Positions 25,063 through 38,779 are shown, numbered from the stretch's first letter. The stretch is 64,000 nucleotides of DNA from Psettodes erumei (GCA_016785225.1 JAFBJZ010000639.1:434001-498000); one strand, 5' to 3'. Numbers and translations are program-made. The notes: a model not told the origin generated them from the sequence alone.

Positions 25063-25739
25063 CTCTGAAGAGGTCCTTTGAGGTTGAGGATGTCGACACT
25101 TCATCTCACTCTTCCCCCGGCTCCCGCCGGACGACCAACTCCCCTCACCGTAACGCCATGTCTCCTACCAGCATCTACTATCGTGACCTGGGCACTGCCG
25201 CCAACAACAACAACAACCTCAACTACACCCAACCTCGCTCCATTATGGGTGGAGGAGGCTCTAAGACCCCTGAGCCAGTCTCACGCCGTTCTGAACTTTC
25301 CATCGACATCTCCTCTGCATCCAACAAGCAGGTGGATAACGTCACCAGCCCCGCCTCCTCACGCTTTGTGACCAACAGTGCCCTGAAACGCCCAGAAATC
25401 CTGGGCCACTCAAAGACCCCTGAGATGAGCCACAAGAGGGAAGTCACTTTTGCCAAGACGCCTACTGACTCCCCAGTGATACGGCGCAATGAGGGTAGCA
25501 CTAACAACAACGGGACCAGCCGGACCACTGAGCAGAATCATGCTCGCAAGTTTGAGCCACCCAGTCCCGGGGACGTACGTAAACCTGATATCAGCATTAC
25601 AGAGCTCCTCCAGAGAACAACGGCCACCACCCAGCTGTTCACCACCCACACCACCCCAACCCACACCACAACACCATTGTGACCACCTTCCGCTGCTCCT
25701 CACCCAGCCATGCTGGACGCAAATCTCCCAACCCTGACA
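25063..25739 (+). CDS. septin9: septin 9 large N-terminal exon (frame break inside)
   Basis: The acceptor at 25061-25062 is followed by sequence reading (G)CT-CTG-AAG-AGG, that is ALKRSFEVEDVD, the hallmark of the SEPT9 N-terminal domain. Further along are KTPEPVSRRSELSIDISSA and GHSKTPEMSHKREVTFAK, matching the human pattern of KTPEP..RRTE repeats. This disordered basic region binds microtubules and actin in SEPT9. The exon ends GAC-A|GTAAGT in phase 1. The frame that starts the exon hits TGA at 25680-25682, while the tail (NTIVTTFRC, AGRKSPNPD) reads in another frame. The exon is 677 nt, whereas joining the flanking exons needs a multiple of three. One missing base between about 25589 and 25680 explains both facts. 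As written, products stop at 213 aa (v3) or 224 aa (v2). Confidence 0.9.
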
Positions 25740-28700
25740 GTAAGTCTGCTTTGAGCATGTATATCACAGTCCAGCCCACATTTGTTCCAGTCATATCCAG
25801 AAGCTGAAATCTCTGCATCTTTATCCATTTCTTATTATTTTTGTTAATCATTTTGCTGTCGCTGCTGCTGGAAAGTTAAGTTAGAAATATTTAAGTGCAA
25901 CAGAGGGACACAAATCACTGTAGAAAATGGTGAATAATGTGTATTTTTCAATTTGACATCATGATGAGGCGTGAATAAATGAGGAGACCAAAAATTTATG
26001 TCATGTTTTTGAAGATTTTGTCAGTCAGGCCATTGGCACAACAGTTCAATTCAGCACCAGGCAACTCAACTGTGGCTGCTCTCCAAGCTGTACCTCTGCT
26101 TTGGGGATGCATTTCGTAGTTGCAACCATCAATAGTTAATCCTGACTGAGACTTAAAAATCCTTCAGGCAGAGTGTCATGGGCCAGAAATTTCCCCTTAA
26201 CCTGTGTTTATTATGTAACAGTGCAGACAAAACTTCAAGAATATATTTTAGGTTATTCACTCTATAAAAATGCTTTGATCTTTTTATGCCTGTTCATACA
26301 TCTTTTCCTTTGAATCTCATACAGACTGAGGTTTTTTACTTGATGTGTAAAAGCTGAATCGGAAGCCAAAGCTGAAGACTACAGTATATTACTAATTGAG
26401 CAGTGCATTGAGTAGTGCTCTGGTTCTTTAATTAGGTCACTAAGCTTGTGCAATTGCCTCAGCCCAGACTCACCAGTTTAATGTGACAGAGACATAAGTG
26501 GAAAAGAGATTAAAGTGAGTGTAACAGGCTTTTTAAAGATCAAGTGAAGCCAAATTACATGTTCTTGTGTGATGAGGAAAGAGCAACGTTCCATTCTTGG
26601 CTGTAAATTAGTTCACATTCAAACCCCACCGAGCCAAAACTGTTGTCACATTTTCCAAATTTCATTTCATTTAAAGTTTTTCGTCTCGCTTCATATCTCC
26701 TTGCTCTTTCTCCACTCACACTGAACTAACAGACTTAAGACCTGAGTATCAGGTCTCTCACTCAAAAAAAGACAAAAAAGAGCTAGTAACAAGAGTGGCT
26801 TGTTTGATTAATCTGATGTCTGCATGTCTGTCAGTAATACAAGTAACCATGTCCTTGGAGGCCTGTCTGTCTGTAGAAGCAGCAGACTGTCTGTCTGTAT
26901 TTGTGGTAATCCACGCCTGTTCTTGATGCAGAATTGGGGCCTGGGCGGTTTTTCTCATGTGATGAAAGCATAACCTTGGAAGCAACGGAACAGTAGTACA
27001 GCAGTTAAATGGTAATTAGTGTTACAGTGGCTGTAAAACTATATGCAACAGAGAGAGAGAGAGAGATTTTAGCCCACAGAGTTACAGGGGTTTCTCTGAT
27101 GCAGCTTATGACTTGAAACAACTACATACCACACCATAGTTACATTATATTTGTATTCAATTGATTCTCAGTTCAGCCATTGTAAACTGAAGTGATATAG
27201 GTACATTAAATGTCAGCAAGCTTCATCACAATGATACAATTATACTTCTGTTAATGTTGGAGAATGAGAAAAATATAATTTGATGATCTACATAAGCAAC
27301 ATATATATTGCATTTTAGGATATTATGTAACATAAACCTGCAATAACTAGCAGCAGAAACAAGATTTAAATACATCAGCATATAATTAGCTCTTGATTAA
27401 ATACTGCATATTGATGAGTGTGTTTTCTTGGTGATTTAAGCATTTGATTTTATTATTATTCTGCTTTATACTTCAAACTGGATGAAACAGTGTCTTAAAT
27501 ACAGCACTTTGTCATTTGACTGATATAGGTACATTTCCCACAGTATATTCAAACAATGTTCCAGTGTCTGTGTGTGTGTGTGTCACGTTGACATAATGTG
27601 TTTGTATATAACCATTAATTTGTCATCTGTGTTTGTGCCGAAAGTTTTACATTGCTCTCTTCTAGATTACGGAAGTTGTAGCTGTTTATGTGCCCACAGG
27701 GAGAGGCCCTAATGGGGTTCAAACTTAACCCGCCTGAAGGGATAATAGTCGTAAAGTCGTCACAGATTCGAAATTACAGCAATGTAACTGCCACCAAGGT
27801 CCAAGTTAAATCAAAGGCATGACACACACTGTTTTATTGGCATGTGTGAAACATCGCTAAATCATCACTTGCCCTGTCGCTCCATCGCAAGTATTTGTGA
27901 ATTGATTTTCTTCCTTGACGTAATTCTGAAAAATTGTAGTTGTTGGCAACATTACAAGCAGCATATATACACGCACACACATGCATATAGAGTATCCTGA
28001 GTATCCTGTGCTTCCTTCCGTGTTCTGGCAGTGTGATTGTTTTCCCTGCTGGGTGACCTCACTGCAGTGCACTTCCTCCCTCTGGGGTCATGTGATCTAC
28101 GTCGCTTCCTGGCCAGTATCCTTGTGTACTTTGATCTAAGCATCACAGAGAGTGAGATACACTGGGCTGTTGATGTGAAAGGTCAACATGAATGATGTGG
28201 ACAAATACACACAGAGAGAGTATAGCAGTGAGCTGCAGTTGGTGGTAGATTACTGATTAGCAAACACATCGTTTTCTGCTTGAAGTCAGCAGATATGATA
28301 AAGATGCACACGTGTACTATAAAATATATATACATAAATTCAACACACATTGTCATTTACATATGTCAACCCAAACCACATTGTTTGCAGCATGAGACAC
28401 CCTAAGTGTCCTCATGATATAAACCCCTTCAACTGTATTTGATCTTGTATGAAATCTGTCTTTATAACACAGTGTCAGGGTTTCCAGTTGAATTACTGAA
28501 AAATGTGTACAAGATGATGAACAGAACGTGAATTTTTCATTTTGTATAATATGAATCCATAAAATACATGTTATCATTAGACTAAATTTCACTGTGATTA
28601 TATCTACAGTATGTATTATTACTTTTCAACTGAATTGATAAGTGATGATATTCAAGGAAATGACAGAAAAAAGACGCCCTGACCATTAGGGTTCACTTCA

Positions 28701-30031
28701 GGCGACAGATACTATAGAATCGCTCAGATTTTTATCTGCTCTGCCTCTGTGTTTTCAGCCAGATGGGGATGCTTATCTTGACAGGGAGGCCTGCTGTTCA
28801 TCAATCCATCAAACACTACAGAATAATGCTTTATCTAAGAACACCAGACAGAAACCACCAATTGTTGTCAGAAAATAGCACATTATTCTTATCACTTCCT
28901 CAGCAGCTTTCAAATGGAAGTAACTTTGCTTCACCTGGAGACCCTTATTTCCATGTTGAAACCAAGAAGCAGAACACTAAGGATTAATATATTAATTTTT
29001 TAACATTGTTGTGGAGCACGAGAAGAAAATTTTGGTTTTAAAATTCTCATTTTAACTGAAGACAGACCTCACCAATACAGTTAACTGGCCTCTAGAGGGA
29101 TCATTAAATAGAGAGTCTGACCATAAATAGTGCAGTTATCAAAAGGATGATACCAATTGATAGGTTAATATGGGAGGGTCACATTAGCCACATTTAGTAA
29201 TTCACTTTTAGTGTTTTAAGGAAGAAAAAATGTGATTGATTTGTCTTTCCATATCCACTTGGATTACTGTCACAACATTAAAAAAAATGGAAAGATGAAA
29301 AGAAATCCAGGGTCTGGATGGCGCTGCTTTTTATTGTAGGGCAAAAATGTGCATTTAAAGGGTGATACTGAGAAGTCACAGATGTGGTGCCATTGTGTCC
29401 TGTCTTCCTGTTGTGATGGTAAAGAACAAGAGAGATATCCTTTTTTCAACTCAGCAGATGCTGCCTGCTGAGCTGAGATTTATCTTTATGTTGCCCAGAT
29501 AGATTACCTTGTGGAAGATTTGTTTCTCCTAATTGAGGTGTAGTCGTTCAGGATGAGGGAGTGAGTGAAGCCATTTGTCTCTTGTTTGGATTGACCCTCT
29601 GCCTGTCCGTGGGTCAGGAAAGGGCGCACGTGCACACACACACACACACACACAAACACACGTTCTTCACCTCAAATTTTTATCGTACTTTTGTCGTATG
29701 TCATCGACACACCTACGCAGGCATGCACGCATACACATACACACACACGTACACAGGCACCCTCAGGCGGCGGCATATCCGAGGTCAGTCCTCTCCCAGT
29801 GTAATTACTCTGCACTGATCCCAGACCATTACTCAGCGTGACCTGTTGGCTAATTACCCAGAGGGGAAAAAGCGAGAGGCAAAGAAAAGGAAAACAAGAT
29901 TATGCCAACGTGTTTTTAATGGGGACATGCTGCTCACCAAGAATAACGTGATGTGAAGTTTCACACGTGGATGCATTTTGAGGCTGAGCAGTGTTTAGAT
30001 GTACTCTCTCTTTACTTTACTTTATCAACAG

Positions 30032-30046
30032 ACTTGAAACATCATG
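30032..30046 (+). CDS. septin9: candidate 15-nt in-frame microexon
   Basis: Fifteen bases (ACTTGAAACATCATG) lie between a pyrimidine-rich acceptor (ctctctctttactttactttatcaacag) and a consensus donor GTAAGT at 30047. Inserted between the exons ending at 25739 and starting at 49127, both phase 1, it reads N-L-K-H-H-G in place of the single junction Arg, with no stop and no frame change. That would extend the N-terminal domain by five residues next to ...SPNPD. Microexons of this size are typical of alternative, often neural, splicing. Evidence is splice-site quality and phase only; a chance pairing cannot be excluded. Confidence 0.45.
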
Positions 30047-33000
30047 GTAAGTCTTCCCCATTGCAGAAAAATTCAGTCAAGTGTAATCAATCATAAATAT
30101 CAGACAACACTTACACTGGACAATAATAAAAGAATCACGTTTTCTGACTGTCAGCATCATGTTGTGATGACAGTCTCATCACACTCATTGGCTTAAGAAT
30201 TTCTGTTGTCCAAATTAATGTTCGTAAGCAAACTGTTGATAAATAAAAGAAAGTGAGTTGGGTTTTTCTACTCATATGAAGAACATGGGCTCATGTAATA
30301 GATTACAGTGAAACACAGTTTATTACTCTGAAGATCAATTTGATAAGCTATGTGATTTTGGAGTCTTATTAATATTACAATAATAATTCTGACCACAGCA
30401 CCTAGGCCTGCTCCACTTTTTATTTAAAAATGCTCTCATCCAAAAAAACCATACAAGCAATACCGTTGAACTTACCTTACTTGAAGACAATGTCAAGGTC
30501 ATTTTACAGAGATACAGTATATTACTGTTATTTACCAGCTAAATGAACTTGTAACATTTTGAATATGGAACAGTCTCCAAACCATTATACCCCTTTTGGA
30601 ACAACTCCTGCTGCTTGGGAACATTAATTAACGGCTCATGCTGTTCCTTAATGATCTGGGCTGTTTGATGAAGACAGTTGGGTGATACCGATATCCTTGT
30701 AATATTTTGCAGCTAGATATACATCTTTGTAATAAATTCATGGTTCATCATAGTATAATTATGTAAAGATACAATCATGTAAGAGGAAAAATTACAGGTA
30801 TTTTTCTCAAATTTAATTTATCTTTGCCTTAAGATGATCACATAATGATGATGTTCTTACACCAAGGCACAGATTGTCCCTAACTGTGTCTTTGCTTTGC
30901 TGCCTAATAATGTGCAGTTTTGCTCACTTGAAATCACAACCCTCTAAACTCTTATGTCTGTCTCTTAAGTTCAAAGATGTCCTACGGTGATAACACTGAC
31001 AAATGTCACTTCTCATTAACTTGACCATATCTCTATGCACTGCAAGTGTGCTTCCTTAACAAGTCACAAGGAGGCAGTGTGCGACAGGTAAAAATCTGGT
31101 GAGACAGTGAACCTGGCTGGCAGGTGAAAAAAAGCTGCATTTGCCCCCTTTTTAAAGCCAATTTAATTTACAAATGAAACATGAAAAATAAATGGTGTGC
31201 TTTGTTTTTGTGGAATGAGCTTCACAAAACTGCCTCATACAACTTCAGGGCTTGAAGCTACAAGTGCCACAGAAATGCATCAGCACACAGATGTCAGGCT
31301 TTTTCCTGTTCAAAGTTTATTAATACTGCACTACATCACTGGGACAGACACTCATTCAAAACAGTGTCTTGCAGCCCTTTTGAAGTGCATGGACACTAAC
31401 AAACAACAAGAGAGGACATAAGAGGGTTTAACATCTTACATTGGAAGAGGAGGATGAAGGAACTGAGAGAACTAGGAGAGGGGCAGCCCAAGATAAATGC
31501 CCCCCCCCCCCACACACACACACACACACACAGACACACAAACACACGCTGAGCTCCGCTCTCCCCCAGATAAGGCATTCGGAAGTTGGAGTTTACATTG
31601 AGCATCTGGGGGAAGTCAAGGGTTAAAGAAGTTTCCCACCACTGCAGAAAGACCTTTGTCCTTTTTTTTGTCATCCTGCCAAATCCCACATCTGCAGCAA
31701 AGACCTCCTCTTCTATCACTTTCTTCTGCATGCTGCAATGCTGATGTGATCATGTGTTTTACCTTTACATACACGTAAAAGAACATATGCACAACATAAG
31801 TTACAGCAACCCACTTCCTCTTTGACTGGGAACATGACTTTGGCGACCTCTGTAAACCCTCCAAAAAACAAAAAAACACAAACAGGCTGTACACACACGC
31901 ACACACACACATGCGCAAACCACATTTGATGACCTTTTGCCATCTCCATTAGATGAATGACAAATAGCAGGATATGGGTCCATCAGAGTTTGATGAAGCA
32001 AACTGAGATAACATTTAGTGTCATCCGACATTATCTTCATTTATCTGCTCTGTGTCCGGGTGAATCCTCCCTCTTGTTTATACAGATATGAGGCTCCGCT
32101 GTGGTTCCTTTGTCTGAAAAACTGATGGGAAACCATGTCTCTTATCTTGGCCACATAAATGAAGAAGTGAAGCCTTGCCTTGCTGGGCTGTGATTTTTGA
32201 ATTTTTTTTTGGGGGGGGGGCGGCATGCTAGTGTGAGTGTGATCAGTATTTTTTTATTATGACATCTAAATCACATTCAGGCCAATTATGTTCTCAAAAA
32301 GCCAGTAAAAATCTTGTGATTCCTTTTTTGTAGCTGAAGAACCATACCTTTTCCTTTTTAATGTATTCACAACTTTAAATTAGATAAAACTGTCTTTGGC
32401 TCAAGCAACAGGTTTATATTTACACCCAGTGTTTTTAATGAAGAAGAGTAGTTCATGTGAGGTCAAGTTTTCTCCACATTCTCTGCAAATGATGTTTGGC
32501 CCACTTGTTGGCTGTTGGAGGAAAAAACAATAATTGTGTGTGTGTGTGTGGGCAGACAGATGGCCATTTGTGCTACAGCCCTGCCATCTGCTGAGTAGAT
32601 GAGGGGAGCAGAGGGATTCATGTGTTAGGGTGTGTGTCTCTCTGAACCTGGCATGCGTGGAAGATGAAAAATGAGAGGGTGCAGTCTTGCCCCTCATGTT
32701 GCACGACAACTACAACTTCAACCCTTTGACATGAGGCTGACGCTGGTGTATTGTCACACCTTGTCGATTATGATGTTATTCACTTAATTCACAACATATC
32801 AGAAATTGGTCACAGCACTGCTGATCAAATGAGGATGAAGCTAATCTAACAAGTGTGTGCAGATTTTTCAGCAATAAAACCTTATCACTTTGGTTTGTTT
32901 TGGTTGCAAACTTTCGCCAGCTTACAACAACATGCGCAGAGTCTGGCCTGGACTGACTGTGTGTAGAGGATTTTCTCTATCAAATGGAACTTAAGACAGT

Positions 33001-34509
33001 GCAGATACTTAGATGTAATCTTGCAATGTTGAAATGAAAAGTGCTGGGTACTAATAATACACTCAAAAACAAACATTTCTGCTGTAACTAAGAGTTTTTT
33101 GCACTTTTTCTTTGTTTCAAAAAATGGGAATCATGAGAACACAGATGAGAGGAGTATTAAAATGTGTTTTAATGTGACATGAATAAAATTCAACTCTCAG
33201 TTTCACTCCTGCGGGACTAGCGTTACCGATACTGTAAAAACAGAGTGGTTCGCTGGGGTGTGATGAAGTGATACTGTTAATGTAGTTTTAGTACCATTTA
33301 CACTGTTTTCCTGCTGTCAACTCTGTACATGTGAAATTCAACTGTCTCATCTCTGTTTTAGTGGAGAAGCACAGCAGCATTTATGTAACAAGGTGTGAAA
33401 AAACAACACATAGCTTGACATGTTATGGTATAACATAGAAGTTGGTAACAGTTCAGTGCAGGCAAGTAATGTGTACCTTTTCTAGTATTAATCCTTGTCC
33501 TTTGCGTTTAAGTACCCTCACCTTTCCCTCCCCACACATTAATGTCTTGAATTAGTGAGCCTTGTGCAGACATGCTGCTTCACTGACGGACAGCTTTTAC
33601 GGAATCATTACGGATACTTACAGAGTCTTAATTTTGGAATAACTGGCAGAGACTTTAAAAACAGTGCCAATCTGTGACCGGCTCTTGTGTCATAACTGGG
33701 GTTTGCAGGGAAGATTTAGGAGTTTAGGGAATATAAATGTAGCTTTGTGGTTTATGGGTAATTGCTGCAGCGTCTTCAAAGAACGCCATCATCTGTTGAG
33801 AAAAGCCTTAGCTGTGGAGGAGCTTCAGCATCAATGGTGTGATGTTTCACAGCAGCCTGCAAAATTATTTAGGGATTTGGATGAAATGCACATGTGAATT
33901 AAGACTTGAGAGAAAAGGGTAAAGTGCAACAGATATATTGTTCTGTTACCTAATATAAGATTAAAAATCTAAATTCTGTGGTGGACCATTCCTGGCAATC
34001 AAATTTTAAATGTAGCAAGGTATGACCAGTTCACAGAGATGATGGTTCATGGTCGCTGAAAGCAGAGAATTCTCTTTCTCTCTCTCACTTCTCTATCTAC
34101 GTTCCTGTCTCTGCACATGGAAGGTTTTTATTATAGATAATTAGCATCATAACTTGGTTATATGTTTCTTGAGGACATGCAGCAACCGCACTAAGTGCTT
34201 AATCACAGAGCTCGCTCCATCTTCTCTTTGTTTTTGGAGCTGAGTCATGCCGGTCCCTCGCCCCCACACATCCAAAGAGGGGCCAGGGATTCCCCAGAAG
34301 GCCGATCCCATGGAGTCGCTGTGTTTGTTGTTCATTGGGGAAGGCTTCAACTCCAGAACCTCAGAAATAGAGAGTGCATGTTGGTGTGTGAGTGCATCAG
34401 GAAGCACAGTTGGTCAGATAGTCTCTTAACAGCAGCTGCCATACAGACCAAACAGAGGCTGGGAAATATTCTGAGGCTTTCTTGTCTTGTCAGTTTGGGG
34501 GGTTTTTGG

Positions 34510-34605
34510 TGATTTTTAGCTGTTTTTTTTTTTTGTTAAACCTCCACTGGAAACAGGAGAGAGAGAGAGAGAGAGAGAGAGGACAGAAAAGGGTTGACAG
34601 CAGGG
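34510..34605 (+). promoter_or_regulatory. septin9: putative 5' UTR with (GA)n upstream of the candidate exon at 34606
   Basis: A pure GA repeat at 34557-34581 precedes the ATG by about 25 bases, and a T-run lies just upstream. The frame of the ATG is closed by TGA at 34510-34512. GA repeats next to first exons also occur at the v3-type exon and at 38890-38960 in this gene, which is suggestive but weak. Confidence 0.25.
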
Positions 34606-34657
34606 ATGGCTTCTACATGCAGTGAGATATACAACAACCACGAGATGGAAAATCTTT
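34606..34657 (+). CDS. septin9: candidate alternative first exon (unrecognised N-terminus)
   Basis: ATG with G at -3 and G at +4 opens MASTCSEIYNNHEMENL and reaches a strong GTGAGT donor at 34658 with one base (T) left over, so phase 1. Joined to the next septin exon at 49127 it would read ...MENL-W-SEVNLSHSN in frame. This would yield a septin 9 lacking the 25063 exon, with a new 18-residue start and a total of about 389 aa. I do not recognise the peptide from any septin 9 isoform. The support is start context, donor quality and phase; roughly one third of random candidates would be phase-compatible. Confidence 0.35.
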
Positions 34658-37629
34658 GTGAGTATCCGCTCAGCCGTCTATTGTGTCTGTGGGTGAGCTT
34701 GGCTGTTTAAATCTGCAGGGGCAGTAGGAATTACTGGTTTTCATTAAGGCCAATCAAGCTGAGGCATGATGTATCCTTTTCAGACAGAGATGTGGGAAAT
34801 AGAAGCACTGAAAGCCAGGATGTTGTTTGAATAGGTTTTTTTTTATTTTTTTTCACCATTTCATTCTTTTTTATTTTATTGCAAACTTCATTGTTTGGTA
34901 AAAACAAATCTACTTATGAATCAATTTTCTTTCACTTTTCTTTTAAAGTTTCTTTCTTTCTTTCTGTCAAGCTAGAAACATGTCTGCGCTTGAGTGTTGC
35001 TGTGGTTTATTACGAAAGAAATGAGTGCTTTTATAGAAAAAAAATGGTTTATTTTGAGCATGTGGTACTTGAACGTGGCAAAGGCTACTCGTCCTCTCTG
35101 TCTTTCTTAGTCCTTAGTGCCAGCTAAGCAGCCCAGCTGAGAAAGCTTTGGTGGCTTAAGACGGACAAAAACGATGCCACAGGCAAACATTCCCCATAAA
35201 CCAATGCTCAGACCACAAAATCTGAGCAGTTTATCTTCTTTGCGGTCACCATTGTAAAAACAGCACATGACTTTTTACCCCGTTAGTGCAGTAAAAAGTT
35301 TACATGCCTCAGTTATCGTAACCTTGAAGAGAAATGTCCGAGTCTGAGCAATAAACTCGGAGGACTTAAGTATTTTACTGTCAACATGTGAAGCGGCTTA
35401 AGATAAACACACAGATGAATCCATCTGTATTGGTAATGTATGTCCAGTGTTTTCACCCAGAGGGGGAGGTTGAGTCTTGGAGGCCACTTCAGGGTGCTGA
35501 GATAAAAACCCATCCTCACTCGTCGCACACATGTTGTCTCCATTTGCGCCACAGGGGAGCACAGCAACCACAGAAAAAAGAAACACAACAGGAAGTCTCC
35601 AACAGAACCAGATATCTTCTATCTCGATATCCTGGCCAAACCAGATGTTCTTCCTCTTTCCCCTTCTTCCTCCTGCCCTTAACTCTTCTAGTCATCCCCG
35701 ACACGGTTCCCACCCCCACCTCCTCCTCTGCCTCCCACACTTCATCTCTTTTCCCCCCTTTGCTTCCTCTTTCCCTTATTCCCATCCTTCCCCTCCTTGC
35801 TTTCAACTCTTTCCTTCAGCTCTCAGCCTCCCCTCGGGGAGGACGTGTCACTGAGTCACTCGGCCCACTGAGTCATTGAGGTGGCTCTTTTAATCAGCTC
35901 CATATGTGCTCTGACCTGATTGGGTGGCCTTCTGCAATCAGCCCTGACCTCAGGGCCAATCACAGAGTTTTCCCTCAGTGGGGCTCTTGCCATGTCAACC
36001 ATCACCATGAAGCAGTCTTCAGTTACCTCTTCTGCCCATGTGATTCATTGTAACCGAATAAATGTGTTTTTGAGCCAGAATGGCTACTGTGTTTCAAAAG
36101 GGGAAAACAATATAATGAAACACAACTAAAACACCTTAATTTGTGCTTTGCGCATCAGTAAGCACATGACCTCATTTTAAAGGAATCCAAAGTATTGTAA
36201 ACATTTTGATGCAATATCTCACAATATGTCACTATTTTATTACCTGTCTTCTGAAATCTGTTAGTGAAGAAGTCCATGTAATGTAAACAGAGAATTGTAT
36301 GGTACAGATTATACTTATTTTCAAAGGAGTGTAGATGCAAGTTTTCCATCTGCACACACACAACTTGCACTTTCATTGCACCCCCAATGACTTAAACAGT
36401 TACTCACTGAGCTTTTGATTGTAATTGAATTTATTTGGCATAATTTTCCTTGCTCAAAGCGGCTTTTTAGGATCTTTTCAGGACTAATAAAATAATGCTA
36501 ATACGACAGACCTCTACTTTGATCTTTAGTTCCCACAGAAGGGAAATGGCAACTTCTGACACTGGTAGGTCATGGGTTTCATACAGACAGTGTTGTTTAT
36601 TGTTTAGTGACAGCTATATGGAAAATGTTGTCTTTGATTAAAAAGAGATATACAGCGGGAATGTGTCTGAAATTCTTTGGCCAGGAATCCCAGAAAAGCA
36701 GTAAAAACATTTACTTTCCATCCTCTTTCTTCACCGGATATGGAACCTGTGACAGATTTAGGATCCTGATCTCAAAAGAAAAAAGAAGTAGTACATTGCT
36801 AGGCTTGATTCTTTTTTCAGTTACTCTATCAATAACAGTACTAGCTGATGAAATATTGGTAAATAGGAGCAGTAATCGCTACTGCATTTTTTGCAATAGC
36901 ATGAGACCTTTACAATTTGTAAATGGAAACCTTAGTAAATACGTTTTGACAGAGTGCAGCACACACTACCTGATAAACAGTACGTACACATACTGATAGA
37001 TGGATGCATTCACGCTTCTGCATTCACATACCAAAACACAGCCAAATGTGAGCCTCAGCTCCAGCTTTGACAGGAAGGAAATATTTGTGCTGAATGTTAT
37101 GAAAACCTCTCTCACGGCTTCAGTCTGTATATGCTGATGGAAAAAAAGTTGAACCACATCAACAAAGGAACAAATTAATCACTCTTTTGTTCCAGTCATT
37201 CAAGATCAAATCCATTAAGCAGCATCTTTATTTAATTTGAGAAACTCTATTCTTAGAAAATATCTTTCTGCATGTCGACCAGCATTAGCATTTTGAAGCA
37301 AGCGGGCTGGCTGTGATAAATGTGTATCTCTCTGTTGTGGGTGAGCTGGGACACAGGAAACACAGCAGAGCAATACAGATTTCCAGAGAACATTTGGGTT
37401 TTGGAACCATTTTCATCTGTTTTGCAGCCAATGTTGACTTCAGTGCAGCTTGATTCACTCAAGTTGTTACATGAGTATTTCATATTGCTGCAAACTGAGT
37501 TGTGCTCGGGCGAATGAAAATATGGAAAGCACAGCGACAGCACCACAGAGCATGAAAAACCATCAGTGACAATGGCCTATATTTGTCTTTTATTTCGATT
37601 CTTCTCCCTGAAAGATGGTTTCTGGAAGC

Positions 37630-38231
37630 AGCGGTTTGACATTTTTGGAACAGTACACTTTCTTGCTTAGCCTTCTTTCCCTGGTGAGAGTTAGTTGAGA
37701 AGGCTGAGGCTACTCTAATGTTTCTTGTTGTTGTGGTAAAAACACAAAAGCTAGTTAGCTTAGCATACTCTGGGAGAAAAAGGGAAATACTATTCTGGCA
37801 CTGTGTAAAAATAACAAAATCTCTCTGATTAACACATGATATTGTGTTTGCTTAATCTGTTACCAAAAGAAGGATAAAAATGACAAGTTGTAATTTTATG
37901 GGGAGTTATGTGCCAAACTATTTCTTGGAGCAGTCACATCCTGAAGTTGCCTGACACTGTGCCCAGCCAAGAAACAGTCAGCATCGAACCCACGATATTT
38001 ATTTGTAGCATGTTAATCAGTGAACCTTAGCGATGCAGGTGGGAGTTTTTTCTAACTTTGGACACAGCTAGAGAAGCTATCCCCCCTCGTTCTAGCCATT
38101 TCGCTGAGTTGCGCTAAGTCTGCTAGCTCCAGCTTCATATTGTTGTGTTTTTATCGTTGGATTTAATGATCGAATGCAACTGCAAGAAAACTAACAGGCA
38201 TATTTCCCAAACTGTCACATCATTCCTTTAA
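37630..38231 (+). mobile_element. degraded MITE-like element with imperfect terminal inverted repeats
   Basis: The left end reads 'tttgacatttttggaacagtacactttcttgct' and the right end 'aggcatatttcccaaactgtcacatcattcctttaa', imperfect reverse complements of each other. Inside are 'gctagttagcttagcata', 'acaagttgtaattttatgg' and 'ttatgtgccaaactatttcttgg'. From memory these phrases belong to a very abundant percomorph nonautonomous element with 'aaaggaatagtttgacattttgggaaa' ends. No coding capacity is visible. It lies in the large intron. Confidence 0.65.
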
Positions 38232-38654
38232 GCTGTATTTTTTATTCTAAAGTTAGATGTTCTGTGTTAGTCATGGAGTAAGTCATGAGTCAACCACAGT
38301 TTTAAGGGATGGAGCTGTGTGTGTTTGTTTGTCAGAGAGGAAAAGAGAGCGAGCCCTGGAGCAGAGAGAGGGCCAAATGTTTTCAGCGTGCGTGCACATA
38401 TGCACACACATGGCGGGAGAGAGAGGGAGAGAGAGAGATGCATGATCTAATACCCTCTGTGAAACAAAGCAGTGGGAGGGAGAGGGCAGATGGACACACA
38501 CAAGGACATGGAAGTAAGGAGGATATTGCCTCGTGTCTGTGCAAATACAAGCACAAAAATGCAAATATGTGTTCCTGTATTTTGCCATAAAACACACTCT
38601 CCAACTTTCTATTATTCTGATTAAGTTGTATAAACACAGACACAGGGACAGATA

Positions 38655-38687
<33 letters not shown>

Positions 38688-38779
38688 GCAGCTTTTCCTC
38701 TCGTGGGTTTACTTAATAGCACGTGGTTTGAGATAGCCCTCCACATCCACAATGTTCTCCATTCACTTTCTCTGAATGA

